DNA of 64,000 nt from Uliginosibacterium sp. 31-16 (lineage in GTDB: Bacteria; Pseudomonadota; Gammaproteobacteria; Burkholderiales; Rhodocyclaceae): positions 806,001-870,000 of the forward strand of contig NZ_JAVALZ010000002.1 in assembly GCF_030730865.1 (NCBI RefSeq). Reading direction: 5' to 3'. The notes beneath the pieces were generated by a model. That model had not been told where the DNA came from, did not search any database, and worked only from the letters and a program-made list of their open reading frames with translations. Below, in pieces: positions 28,192 to 39,004 of the stretch. The translations under genes were made by a program, and so were the position numbers. Each line of letters begins with the position of its first letter. The stretch's first letter is position 1.

Positions 28192-28303
28192 GAGCCGCAT
28201 CCAGCGGGCATCTCCGCCCACCCCATCCGCAGACCCTCCATGCGCAAGCTTCTCCAGACAGGCATCACGCAGGCCAAGTCTGCACGCGCCTCTTCAGGCA
28301 GCC
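28186..28303. repeat. Dispersed palindromic element, copy 3
   Basis: Arms GCCTGAGAGCCGC (28186-28198) and GCGCCTCTTCAGGC (28286-28299). The left arm includes the TGA stop of the CPBP gene. The next segment CATCCAGCGGGC is shared with copies 2, 4 and 8. The remaining bases up to the glycine riboswitch hold no gene. Confidence 0.72.
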
Positions 28304-28360
28304 ATCCAGGGTATTTTTCACTGCTTGAGTTCGCCGCCAAGGCAGGTTACATTCGCCGCT

Positions 28361-28541
28361 CGTTCGGGAGAGAGTCCGCTATCGCAAAACGACGCTGACC
28401 GCCGAAGGCGCAACCCCCCGGGAACGCTCAGGCAAAAGGACCGAACGAAAACGACAAATCTGGAGAGTGGTACCCATCGGGTACCCACCGAAGGGGCACG
28501 GAAAGCACGGCTTTCCAATCTCTCAGGTATCAAGGACAGAT
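28361..28541 (+). promoter_or_regulatory. Tandem glycine riboswitch
   Basis: Two aptamers in series. The first is closed by CGTTCGG / CCGAACG (28361-28367 with 28441-28447). The second is closed by ATCTG / CAGAT (28458-28462 with 28537-28541). Both have the GGAGAG..., GCCGAAGG or ACCGAAGGGG, and CTCAGG motifs that define the glycine aptamer. It sits directly upstream of gcvT, the most common target, and would be expected to switch on glycine cleavage when glycine is high. Confidence 0.95.
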
Positions 28542-28543
28542 GG

Positions 28544-28576
28544 GGGCTGAAGCACACAGTGCTCTCAGCCCTTTTT
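28544..28576 (+). terminator. Riboswitch expression-platform terminator
   Basis: GGGCTGAAGCAC and GTGCTCTCAGCCC form a stem around ACA with one bulged base, followed by TTTTT. It begins two bases after the second aptamer closing stem. How glycine binding would disrupt it cannot be read directly, because overlap with that stem is slight. Confidence 0.75.
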
Positions 28577-28596
28577 CATTTGCCCCTGAGAGAAAC

Positions 28597-29694
28597 ATGG
28601 CCAAGCAGACTCCGCTCTACCCCGCACACCTCGCCGCCGGCGCCAGGATCGTCGATTTCGCCGGCTGGGACATGCCCATCCATTACGGCTCGCAGCTCGA
28701 AGAGCACAAGCAGGTCCGCGCCGACGCCGGCATGTTCGATGTCTCGCACATGCTGCCGATCGACATCAGCGGCGCGGGTGCGCAAGCCTTCTTGCAGAAG
28801 CTGCTCGCCAACAACGTCGCCAAGCTGACCGAACCGGGCAAGGCGCTGTACTCCTGCATGCTGCGTGAAGACGCTGGCATCCTCGACGACCTGATCGTGT
28901 ATTTCTTCGCCACGGATGATTACCGCATCGTGGTGAACGCCGGCACCGCCGACAAGGACGTCGCCTGGATGCGCCAGCAGGCTGGCAAACTGCCCGGCGG
29001 CGGGAATGTAACGATCAACCCGCGCCGCGATCTGGCCATCATCGCCGTGCAAGGCCCGAACGCTCAGGCCAAAGTCTGGGCCGCCCTGCCCGGTTCCGAA
29101 ACGGCTTCCTCGCATCTGAAATACTTCCAGGCCGCACGCTTCGGCGAGCTCATGCTCTGCAGCACCGGCTACACCGGCGAGTCCGGCTTCGAGCTGATCT
29201 TCCCGGCCGGCCGCGCCCTCGACATCTGGAACGCGCTGGCCGCCCAGGGCGTCGCGCCCATCGGGCTGGGGGCACGCGACACCTTGAGGCTCGAAGCCGG
29301 CATGAACCTCTACGGGCTGGATATGGACGAGAGCGTCGGCCCGCTGGAATCCGGCCTGGCCTGGACGGTGGATCTCGCCGCCGGCCGCGACTTCATCGGC
29401 CGTGCAGCACTCGAAGCCCATCCACCCACGCAACAACTTGTTGGCCTGCTGCTTGAAGACCGTGGCGTTTTGCGCAGCCACATGCCAGTGTTCACCGCGC
29501 ACGGCGCCGGTGAAACCACCAGCGGCAGCTTCGCCCCGAGCATGAACGCTTCCATCGCCTTCGCCCGCGTGCCCGTCGGCGTAGCGCTGGGCGATACGGT
29601 CGAGGTTGAAGTTCGCGGCAAGCGGCTCAAAGCGCGCGTGACGAAAATGTCCTTCGTGCGCAAAGGCAAGATTCTGGTTCAGGCAGCAAACTGA
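28597..29694 (+). CDS. gcvT: Glycine cleavage system T protein (aminomethyltransferase)
   Basis: Transfers the methylene group from aminomethyl-lipoyl-H protein to tetrahydrofolate and releases ammonia. 365 aa from ATG 28597 ([15 protein letters not shown]). Folate-binding landmarks are present: [35 protein letters not shown], and the [19 protein letters not shown] region containing the conserved Asp and Arg. Controlled by the glycine riboswitch upstream and followed 51 bases later by gcvH. Confidence 0.98.
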   Translation: MAKQTPLYPAHLAAGARIVDFAGWDMPIHYGSQLEEHKQVRADAGMFDVSHMLPIDISGAGAQAFLQKLLANNVAKLTEPGKALYSCMLREDAGILDDLIVYFFATDDYRIVVNAGTADKDVAWMRQQAGKLPGGGNVTINPRRDLAIIAVQGPNAQAKVWAALPGSETASSHLKYFQAARFGELMLCSTGYTGESGFELIFPAGRALDIWNALAAQGVAPIGLGARDTLRLEAGMNLYGLDMDESVGPLESGLAWTVDLAAGRDFIGRAALEAHPPTQQLVGLLLEDRGVLRSHMPVFTAHGAGETTSGSFAPSMNASIAFARVPVGVALGDTVEVEVRGKRLKARVTKMSFVRKGKILVQAAN

Positions 29695-29745
29695 TTCATT
29701 ACCCACTTCGTCATTTCCAAACAAGATCAATCCAAGGAGCAAGAC

Positions 29746-30126
29746 ATGAGCATCCCCGCCAACCTGCGCTACACCGAATCCCACGAATGGATCCGCAAGG
29801 AACCCGACAACACCCTGACCATCGGCATCACCGACCACGCCCAGGGCGCGCTCGGCGACATCGTCTTCCTCGAGCTGCCGGAAGCCGGTCGCGTGGTGAA
29901 GGCCGGTGAGGAAGTCGCCGTGGTCGAGTCGGTCAAGGCCGCCTCCGACATCTACGCCCCGGTCGCCGGCGAGATCATCGAAGCCAACGCCCCCGTCACC
30001 GACGCGCCGGACAGCGTCAACAGCGACCCCTACGGCGCCTGGCTGTTCAAGATCAAGCCGGCAAACCTGGACGACATCGACGCGCTGCTGGATGCTGCAG
30101 GTTACGCAGAAGCGATTGACGCCTGA
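29746..30126 (+). CDS. gcvH: Glycine cleavage system H protein
   Basis: Lipoyl carrier shuttling the aminomethyl group between P and T proteins. 126 aa, standard size. The lipoylated Lys is Lys64 in [16 protein letters not shown] good AAGGAG ribosome site precedes the ATG. The gcvP gene is separated from it by about 960 bases containing two palindromic repeats and two unrelated small genes. Confidence 0.98.
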   Translation: MSIPANLRYTESHEWIRKEPDNTLTIGITDHAQGALGDIVFLELPEAGRVVKAGEEVAVVESVKAASDIYAPVAGEIIEANAPVTDAPDSVNSDPYGAWLFKIKPANLDDIDALLDAAGYAEAIDA

Positions 30127-30140
30127 TGTCCCACAACTGG

Positions 30141-30211
30141 CGTCATCCCGGCGAAGGCCGGGATCCAGCGACTTTTAAAACCCCTGGATTCCGGCCTTCG
30201 CCGGAATGACG
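30141..30211. repeat. Palindromic repeat of the CGTCATTCCGGCGAAGGCCGG type
   Basis: Arms at 30141-30168 and 30184-30211 start CGTCATCCCGGCGAAG and end CTTCGCCGGAATGACG with a 15-base centre. Repeats of this look are widespread between genes in proteobacteria. It follows gcvH by 14 bases and may also terminate its transcript, although no T tract is seen. Confidence 0.8.
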
Positions 30212-30221
30212 GCAAAACCCC

Positions 30222-30389
30222 ATGCCCAAACCTGACCGCGATCCGATCAACGAACTGCTGAAATACGCCATCGTCGCCACGAGCATGTGTCTTGCCATGC
30301 TCGTGCTGACGCGCGGCAAGTGGCTTACGGCCTTGCTGATCGGAGTGTGGCTGGGGTTTGTGGTACTGCGATTCAGGCGGAATCCGTAG
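30222..30389 (+). CDS. Small two-helix membrane protein, unknown function
   Basis: 55 codons (MPKPDRDPINELLKYAIV...). Two hydrophobic segments (about residues 15-29 and 35-49) are separated by TRGKW, and the tail is basic (RFRRNP). No clear ribosome site. Codon composition looks coding, and the hydrophobic pattern is sensible, but I do not recognise a family. It may be a chance frame. Confidence 0.5.
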   Translation: MPKPDRDPINELLKYAIVATSMCLAMLVLTRGKWLTALLIGVWLGFVVLRFRRNP

Positions 30390-30419
30390 AACGCATTTTC
30401 GAGAGGTCGTTAAAAATCC

Positions 30420-30932
30420 ATGAAGAAAGACGTCTTTGTCATGCTTATTCGCTGCGTACTACTTCCCCTACTTTTCTTCGTCGCGTTACCCTCCATGTCC
30501 GCCACCGACCAAAAAATATCTGCTCTTAACTCTACCGATAAAACATTTCTCGCGCAGCAACGCCAAACTTTAGAGAAATACCTCGGAGACGACCGCTCAA
30601 AAGAAAACTATAAAACCGCAGCGGGGAAGCTAGGTCTGCTTAGAGCGTTACTCGATCAGAAGGTATTCAAGCCCGATCAAACTCATGCATTTGAATGCAT
30701 GGGAGTGATCCTAGGCGACGCTTTTGCCCAAAAACTGCACATGGAATGGATCGTCGTCGAAGACGCGAAAGGCCGAGACTTAGCACTCAGAATACCGAAA
30801 ACCTCAATCATTATTTTCCCCGCAAGCATGATTCTTAAACGAGTATCGCGCGGAGAATCTGTTGATGTTTTTGCTTTATTCAATGGAATAACCGACCAAA
30901 TTGAAAGCTTGAAAAAACAAGGTGTGAAATAG
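30420..30932 (+). CDS. Secreted protein resembling DUF3806, low GC
   Basis: 170 aa with an N-terminal signal peptide (LLPLLFFVALPSMSA). The second half (GVILGDAFAQKLHMEWIVVE, then ALRIPKTSIIIFPASMILKRV) resembles DUF3806 proteins, whose function is unknown. Three lines of sequence counted by hand give about 48 % GC, clearly under the neighbours, and codon use is correspondingly AT-ended. Together with palindromic repeats on both sides this suggests acquisition by transfer into the gcv cluster. The start could also be the Met at codon 8. Confidence 0.7.
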   Translation: MKKDVFVMLIRCVLLPLLFFVALPSMSATDQKISALNSTDKTFLAQQRQTLEKYLGDDRSKENYKTAAGKLGLLRALLDQKVFKPDQTHAFECMGVILGDAFAQKLHMEWIVVEDAKGRDLALRIPKTSIIIFPASMILKRVSRGESVDVFALFNGITDQIESLKKQGVK

Positions 30933-30976
30933 CCACGTCCTCAACGACTTCAGCTCCTTGGCATCATGGCCAAAAC

Positions 30977-31062
30977 GTAGGGCGCAATCGAAGCGAAGCG
31001 CATTGCGCCGCATGTAATCACTCCAATCCGGCGCAATGCCCTTCGGGCGATTGACGCCCTAC
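30977..31062. repeat. Palindromic GTAGGGCGCAAT-type repeat
   Basis: Left arm 30977-31010 (GTAGGGCGCAAT...CATTGCGCCG) and right arm 31029-31062 (CGGCGCAATG...GCCCTAC) are inverted copies with a few mismatches and an 18-base centre. This type of repeat occurs between genes in many bacteria. It ends 27 bases before gcvP. Confidence 0.78.
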
Positions 31063-31089
31063 AAACCCAAACGCACCACAGAGAAAACC

Positions 31090-34017
<2,928 letters not shown>

Positions 34018-34040
34018 TCGAGGCTCTGGTGCTGATTTGA

Positions 34041-34067
34041 AAATGGCCACGCAATGCGTGGCCATTT
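34041..34067 (+). terminator. Hairpin terminator after gcvP
   Basis: AAATGGCCACGC and GCGTGGCCATTT form a perfect 12-bp stem with an AAT loop, 24 bases past the gcvP stop. Only three Ts close it, so efficiency is uncertain. Confidence 0.7.
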
Positions 34068-34145
34068 CCTTGGGCGGCGCAAATTCGTAGTGAATCCACC
34101 CGGCGTCCCGTATCATCCCGCCTCCCCATTTATCCCTGTCACACC

Positions 34146-34460
34146 ATGAGATTCGACCTGAAGGTTCCGTTCGCCGAGAAGGATGCAGCGAAGAAGCTGG
34201 GGGCGCGCTGGGATGCGGCGAACAAGCTGTGGTACGTGGTCGACAAGGCAGACATGGCGCCCTTCGCGAAGTGGAGCCCGACGCTGCGCGACGCGGCCGC
34301 GCCCTCTTCCGGCGCCACGGCAGCCCGTCCGGCGGCAAAACCCGCATCCAGCGAAGGTGTGCTGATTATCGGCAGCCAGTACCGGGAGCTGCCGCGCGTG
34401 TGCGATTGCCTGCCTTGGGAGGTGTGTGACACCTGTCGCGCCACGGCCTTTTCACGCTGA
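34146..34460 (+). CDS. Small DUF5710-like protein with Cys-rich tail
   Basis: 104 aa. The first 40 residues (FDLKVPFAEKDAAKKLGARWD, then NKLWYVVDKADM) match the DUF5710 pattern found in DNA primase-like and conjugation proteins, where it is a small nucleic-acid or protein-binding module. An Ala/Pro linker follows (about 50-75) and the end carries CDCLPWEVCDTC, a CxC...CxxC set that could bind zinc. No partner gene is evident. The function is unknown. Confidence 0.75.
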   Translation: MRFDLKVPFAEKDAAKKLGARWDAANKLWYVVDKADMAPFAKWSPTLRDAAAPSSGATAARPAAKPASSEGVLIIGSQYRELPRVCDCLPWEVCDTCRATAFSR

Positions 34461-34505
34461 TCTGGCGCGGACGACGATCAATGCGTAATCGGGCCGGGGA
34501 GTTCA

Positions 34506-34557
34506 CGAAACTGAGTCACAAAGCTGAGTCACAAAGCCGAGTTACAAAACTGAGTCA
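34506..34557 (+). repeat. Four tandem 13-bp direct repeats
   Basis: Units CGAAACTGAGTCA, CAAAGCTGAGTCA, CAAAGCCGAGTTA and CAAAACTGAGTCA lie head to tail with no spacer; a degenerate fifth follows. They start 46 bases after the DUF5710-like gene in a 254-base gap without genes. Confidence 0.85.
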
Positions 34558-34597
34558 CGGCGCAAAGTTACGAAACAGCGTTTCGATCTGCTCGCAA

Positions 34598-34712
34598 AGC
34601 CGCATGCAGCCTTGCTCTGCAGCAAGGCATGCTGAAGAGCCTTTCCAGGCAGGGGTATAAGAACAGCCCGCCCGAAGACGCCCGTCACAGGCGGCTTCGC
34701 AGGCAGGCCTGT
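34598..34712. repeat. Dispersed palindromic element, copy 6 (divergent)
   Basis: Contains GCAAGGCATGCTGAAGAGCC, which echoes copies 4 and 5, and ends with CAGGCGGCTTCGCAGGCAGG. Arms are poorer than in the other copies. It ends two bases before the stop codon of the convergent gene at 34715. Confidence 0.5.
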
Positions 34713-34714
34713 GT

Positions 34715-35482
34715 TCAGTGCTGCGTCGAGCGACGCGCTTCCTGCCAGGCGCTGACGGCTTCAGCAGCGAGCTGATTGACCAGCTCGCGCTCGGCCTCAG
34801 GCAGCTCGGCCTGCAGTCCGGCAAACAGGTTTTCGGTCATTTCCTGTTCCAGCCCGCTGGCGGCCAGACCATGCTGCAGGCAGCGGATCTGGATCGAGGC
34901 CGAGGCGTCGGCCACAAGGCGCCAGCCCAGATTGGGCATGGCACGATTCAGCGCCAGCAGCATGCCGCCGAGAAGTTTGAGCAGCACTTCGGCCTGCTCG
35001 CGGTTTTCGGCTGCAATCATGGTGTGCCACAGCGAAAGGTGCAGCTCGCGACGGAAGGCGATCTTGAATTCCAGCGCGGCCGTTTCATCCGCATGCAGTG
35101 CGTCGAGAAAATGCTGGCAAGCGCCTTCTTCGGCTAGGTCCATGCTGTCGCGCAGGTCTGCCAGAATCGCCGACAAGCCGGCCAGCGTGGCCGCGCCAAA
35201 GGCCTTGCTGTAGGCCAGCCCCCACTGGTCCAGCCCGGACAGCAGCAAGGCCATGCGCAGGTGAGCCGCTTCGGTCGTGGCCATCCGCGACCATTCGCGC
35301 AGGTGGCTGGCCAGACGTGCCAGCGCATCTTCGAGTTGCTTGCCCTCGCCATCGGCGCTCAGGCGCAGTGCTGCGGCAAAAGCCTCATGTACAAGGCGTG
35401 CGGCCTGCAACTGCACATCGCGCGGGGCAAGATCGGCCATCGGGTCGGCGGGCAGGGTTTGTTGGGTCGTATCGGCAGCCAT
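34715..35482 (-). CDS. Hypothetical helical cytoplasmic protein
   Basis: 255 aa from ATG 35482; a start 11 codons earlier has no ribosome site. No signal peptide or membrane segment. The protein is almost entirely amphipathic helix and rich in Ala, Leu and Glu, for example LVHEAFAAALRLSADGE, RMALLLSGLDQWGLAYSKAFG and LLKLLGGMLLALNRAMPNLGW. Base composition and codon use fit the surrounding genome. I do not recognise a family. It is monocistronic, divergent from the substrate-binding protein gene at 35701. Confidence 0.7.
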   Translation of the reverse strand: MAADTTQQTLPADPMADLAPRDVQLQAARLVHEAFAAALRLSADGEGKQLEDALARLASHLREWSRMATTEAAHLRMALLLSGLDQWGLAYSKAFGAATLAGLSAILADLRDSMDLAEEGACQHFLDALHADETAALEFKIAFRRELHLSLWHTMIAAENREQAEVLLKLLGGMLLALNRAMPNLGWRLVADASASIQIRCLQHGLAASGLEQEMTENLFAGLQAELPEAERELVNQLAAEAVSAWQEARRSTQH

Positions 35483-35700
35483 GGAGAATCCCGGCAAAAA
35501 TCTGAAGGCCGCCATTTTGCCGCATTCCAGCGCCAGGCAGGCATCCCTTTACGGTCTTGCTGCGAAAACCCGGCGCCCGCAAAAAACGATCTGCATCAAA
35601 CACGGCTGTCAATGGACTTCAGGCCGGTTCCCAATGCCTGCGGTTTCGCGTATTTATCATCGCTCTGCCAAACCGGCCTGCATCTCTACGGAGCTTTGAC

Positions 35701-36738
35701 GTGATCATTCGTGCCGCACTACTGCTGGGTCTGCTGTTCAACCTGCTGACGCTTGCGATGCCTGCCAGCGCACAGGAGAACCGCGGAGCAAATCGGCCCC
35801 TGCGCATCCTGCACATCATGAGTTTCAACTCCCCCTATCGCTGGACGGACGGTCAGTTCGACGGTTTCAAGGCGGGGCTGGGGACGGATGTGAAGGCGGA
35901 TTATCAGGTTTTCCAGCTCGACACCAAGCGCCAGAGTTCGAAGGAAGAACAGGAGCGCAATGCCCGCAAGGCACGCCAGCTGATCGCGGACTGGAAGCCG
36001 GATCTGGTCTACACCTCGGACGATGATGCGATCTCGCTGGTGACGAAACACTATGTGAACAGCCCGATTCCCTTTGTGTTCAGCGGCGTCAACCGCACGG
36101 CAGAAGAGCTCGGCATCCAGGGTGCATCGAACATCACCGGGGTACTTGAGCGCGAACACATCCTCGAAACCATCCACCTGATGCAGGCACTCAAGCCTGG
36201 CGTGAAGCGCATCCAGGTTTTCTCGGACAATGCCGCCTACTGGCCGCAGGTGATCGGGCGGATTCGCAGCATCGTGCGCGACCGGCCGGACTTTGAACTG
36301 GTCGGCGTGGATCAGCCCCTGGCTTATGCCGACTTCCAGCGTCTGGCGCTGGAAAACCCGAACAAGGCAGATGCCTACCTCATTCTTGGCAACTTCAATT
36401 TCAAGGACGCCAAAGGGGCTGATGTCCCCTATCCGCAGCTGCAGCGCTGGCTGACCGAGAACAGCAAGGTGCCGGACATGTCGTTCTGGGATGACCGGAT
36501 GCTGCATGGCACGCTGACTGGTGTTACCGTATCAGCCTTCGAACAGGGTCTTGGCGCAGGCAAACTGGCGCGGGCAATTCTGGTCAGGCATCAGAAACCG
36601 GCCACCCTGCCCATCGTCGCCACGACCAAGGGAGTGCCGGTCATCAATCTGGAGCGCGCCAGGCTGCTGGGCATCACCCCGCGCTCAACCCAGTTGCTGT
36701 CGGCCCAGATCGTGACGACCTACGAGTGGAACAAATAA
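35701..36738 (+). CDS. ABC-type substrate-binding protein (ABC_sub_bind/TrpX-like), periplasmic
   Basis: 345 aa from the GTG at 35701, supported by GGAG 7 bases upstream and an immediate signal peptide (AALLLGLLFNLLTLAMPASAQ). The fold signatures are RILHIMSFNSPYRWTDGQFDGF at the start, DLVYTSDDDAISLVTKHY, IPFVFSGVN and VKRIQVFSDNAAYWPQ; these belong to the ABC_sub_bind family related to tryptophan/tyrosine-binding proteins. No permease or ATPase gene follows. Instead a sensor histidine kinase starts 4 bases later, so the protein probably serves as a ligand-sensing partner. Confidence 0.85.
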   Translation: MIIRAALLLGLLFNLLTLAMPASAQENRGANRPLRILHIMSFNSPYRWTDGQFDGFKAGLGTDVKADYQVFQLDTKRQSSKEEQERNARKARQLIADWKPDLVYTSDDDAISLVTKHYVNSPIPFVFSGVNRTAEELGIQGASNITGVLEREHILETIHLMQALKPGVKRIQVFSDNAAYWPQVIGRIRSIVRDRPDFELVGVDQPLAYADFQRLALENPNKADAYLILGNFNFKDAKGADVPYPQLQRWLTENSKVPDMSFWDDRMLHGTLTGVTVSAFEQGLGAGKLARAILVRHQKPATLPIVATTKGVPVINLERARLLGITPRSTQLLSAQIVTTYEWNK

Positions 36739-36742
36739 CGCA

Positions 36743-38233
36743 ATGCTGAAGTCGGGGCTGCGCAGCAAGATCATTTTCAGTGCCGCCGTGGTGATTGTCG
36801 TCACCACTGGCATGATTGCGTTGGCAGCCACCCTGTTTTTCGTTTCGCAACAGGTCAATACCCTGCAGTCACGCTCCAGCGCCGTGGCACGCGGCCTGAC
36901 GGTTCAGCTCGAACGCATCACCAATCTGGGTATCGCGATCGAGGATATTGTCGGCTTCGACGAACAGTGCTCGGAGTCCGTGCGCAGCTACCCCGGCATG
37001 AGCTACACCCAGGTGGTCAGGACGGATGGCACGATCCTCTTCGACAGCCGCCCTCAGCACGCCGGGCACAAGCTTGAGTCGCCGATCCTGATGAAAGCCA
37101 TGCAGCAAGGCGAGACTGCACCGGCCCGCCCCATCGACGGCGAATATGTGGTGCTGGAACCTGTTCTGAATGCCAGCAGCAGCCGGGTGGCCAGCGTGAT
37201 CGTGGCCTTCCCGCGCAGCCTGGTTGATGACGCCGTGGTGCACATGCTGCTGCTGGGTGGCGGAGTGGGCGCCTGCGTCGGCGCCCTGGGCTTGCTGGTG
37301 CTGTTTGCCTTCCTGCGCCATCAGGTCATCAAACCGATTTCCGCCCTGGTACGCACGGTCACCCATGTCAGGGATCACCCCGGCGATTATTCAGTACGCG
37401 TCCCGCCTCAGCAGGATGACGAAATCGGTCTGCTGGTCGACGGTTTCAATCAGTTGCTGGGCAAAATGGAAGAGCGCGAGCGCGAGCTGATCGAAGCACG
37501 CGACACGTCAGACAAAGCCAACCGCATGAAGTCGGACTTCCTCGCGGCGATGAGCCACGACCTGCGCACGCCCATGCACGCCATCCTTTCCATGAACGAG
37601 TTGCTGCGCGGCACGTCGCTGACGGAGAAGCAGCAACGCTACTCGCTCAACGTGCACAAGGCCGGACAGTGGCTGCTGGGTATCATCAATGACATCCTGG
37701 CCTTCGCCAAGATCGAATCCGGCAAGCTGGATCTGCTCAACGCCGAATTCGATCTGCGCCAGCTGGTTGAAGACATCATCACCTTGCAGGAAGACTTTGC
37801 CCACAGCAAGAAGCTGTCCCTGACCTGGCAGGTCGCCGAGGAGATTCCGGAACGCCTGATCGGTGACGGTCCGCGGCTGATGCAGATGCTGACCAACCTG
37901 ATCAGCAACGCGATCAAATTTACCGAACAGGGCAGCGTGCATCTGGATGTGATGCCGGCCCACCAGCACATCACCTTCTCGGTCACCGATACCGGTATCG
38001 GCATTGACCCGGCCAAGCTCTCGCTGCTGTTTGAACCCTTCGTGCAGGTAGCCAGTGCCGATGCCCAGCGCCGCAGCGGCACGGGCCTGGGCCTGTCCAT
38101 CGTCAAGCAGCTGGCCGAAGCCATGGGCGGCGAAGTCGGCGTGGACAGCTCGCTGCAGCACGGCGCCACTTTCTGGTTCACCGCGCGCCTACGCCCTGTC
38201 GAGCAGAACAGTCCCGCGACAGAAGCCGCCTGA
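36743..38233 (+). CDS. Membrane sensor histidine kinase paired with a periplasmic binding protein
   Basis: 496 aa. TM1 at about residues 9-33, a periplasmic sensor of about 130 aa, TM2 near 166-190, HAMP (about 190-245), HisKA with phospho-acceptor His272 in AAMSHDLRTPMHAIL, and HATPase_c with NLISNAIKFTE, DTGIGIDPAKL and GTGLGLSIVKQLAEAMGG. No receiver domain or response regulator gene is nearby, so it is an orphan kinase. The 4-base gap from the binding-protein gene argues that the two act together. Its TGA stop is embedded in palindromic copy 4. Confidence 0.92.
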   Translation: MLKSGLRSKIIFSAAVVIVVTTGMIALAATLFFVSQQVNTLQSRSSAVARGLTVQLERITNLGIAIEDIVGFDEQCSESVRSYPGMSYTQVVRTDGTILFDSRPQHAGHKLESPILMKAMQQGETAPARPIDGEYVVLEPVLNASSSRVASVIVAFPRSLVDDAVVHMLLLGGGVGACVGALGLLVLFAFLRHQVIKPISALVRTVTHVRDHPGDYSVRVPPQQDDEIGLLVDGFNQLLGKMEERERELIEARDTSDKANRMKSDFLAAMSHDLRTPMHAILSMNELLRGTSLTEKQQRYSLNVHKAGQWLLGIINDILAFAKIESGKLDLLNAEFDLRQLVEDIITLQEDFAHSKKLSLTWQVAEEIPERLIGDGPRLMQMLTNLISNAIKFTEQGSVHLDVMPAHQHITFSVTDTGIGIDPAKLSLLFEPFVQVASADAQRRSGTGLGLSIVKQLAEAMGGEVGVDSSLQHGATFWFTARLRPVEQNSPATEAA

Positions 38234-38342
38234 AGAACCGCATCTGGCGGGCTTCTCCACCCACCCTGCCCGCTCAGAAAGAACCAGCAAGCCCCTTCAG
38301 CATGGCATGCCGAAGAAGCCCGCCAGATGCGGCTCTTCAGCC
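38228..38342. repeat. Dispersed palindromic element, copy 4 (best preserved)
   Basis: Arms 38228-38258 and 38312-38342 are 31 bases each and differ at only a few positions (GCCTGAAGAACCGCATCTGG... facing ...CCAGATGCGGCTCTTCAGCC). The left arm contains the kinase stop TGA; the right arm ends 4 bases before the stop of the convergent gene. The centre shares ACCCTGCCCGCTCAG with copy 2. Confidence 0.85.
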
Positions 38343-38346
38343 TGAT

Positions 38347-38511
38347 CTATTTGCGCTTGCCCACCAGACCGAGAATCCCCACCAGAATCAGGATCAGCGG
38401 CCACCAAGTATGCACCAGACCGCCGATCTGGCTGAAGCGCACCACACCCAGGTTGTTGAGCAAAAAAGCCACCCCCACCAGCAACAACACGATTGATCCG
38501 ACGCGCGACAT
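38347..38511 (-). CDS. Small membrane protein with LiaI/LiaF-like two-helix domain
   Basis: 54 aa from ATG 38511 with GAGG seven bases upstream. Two helices (SIVLLLVGVAFLLNNLG and WWPLILILVGILGLV) with a WWPLILILVG motif, as in the LiaF-type TM region (DUF5668-like) found in small envelope proteins. The function is unknown. Confidence 0.8.
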   Translation of the reverse strand: MSRVGSIVLLLVGVAFLLNNLGVVRFSQIGGLVHTWWPLILILVGILGLVGKRK

Positions 38512-38599
38512 TCCGGTTCCTCTGTACAAAATTGAAGGGCTGTACTGTGCCAGCCACCGACTCAGCGAACAAGTTCTGCCCGCTCCTTGAAACGTAATG

Positions 38600-38659
38600 C
38601 CCTCGTGAAGGCGGCTGGGCACAAGGCTTGCTAAACAGCCTTGTCACCATTCACGAGGG
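38600..38659 (+). promoter_or_regulatory. Nested hairpin that would bury a ribosome binding site
   Basis: CCCTCGTGAA (38600-38609) is the exact inverse of TTCACGAGGG (38650-38659), and inside it ACAAGGCT (38621-38628) is the inverse of AGCCTTGT (38637-38644). The outer right arm contains GAGGG, the ribosome site 6 bases before the ATG at 38666. If transcription starts upstream of 38600, the leader would fold with the site closed. Confidence 0.6.
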
Positions 38660-38665
38660 TTCCCC

Positions 38666-38968
38666 ATGGACGCCGTTGTTCTGCAGCTCATCGCCCGCAT
38701 CAAGATCCGCCTGCGCCAGGAAAAAGGAGTCGTGCTGAACACCCAACGCTTCTTCTCCGATCCGGTCTATGCCTGCCAGGTGCTCGATGTGGCGGAGGAT
38801 TGCGAAGATCTTGATCTCGTCAGCAACTCGCTGGATATCCGCAACCGTCTGGGCTGGATCAAATCCGGCAACATCGAAAATCCGCAAGCGTTTGTGACCC
38901 AGAAAAGCGCACAGACGGTTGAATCCGGCACCCAAACGGAGCGTTACCGCTTCGGCGCCCGCTCCTGA
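38666..38968 (+). CDS. Hypothetical 100-aa protein
   Basis: Begins MDAVVLQLIARIKIRLRQEK and has no signal peptide or membrane helix. The middle is acidic (LDVAEDCEDLDLVSNSLDI). The ribosome site GAGGG is well placed, and a strong terminator follows, so this is a genuine small transcription unit. I do not recognise the family. Its leader can fold into a nested hairpin, so translation may be regulated. Confidence 0.72.
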   Translation: MDAVVLQLIARIKIRLRQEKGVVLNTQRFFSDPVYACQVLDVAEDCEDLDLVSNSLDIRNRLGWIKSGNIENPQAFVTQKSAQTVESGTQTERYRFGARS

Positions 38969-39004
38969 ATTCCCGTTTTACTGCTGTCTCCTCACGTCAG
39001 ATTT

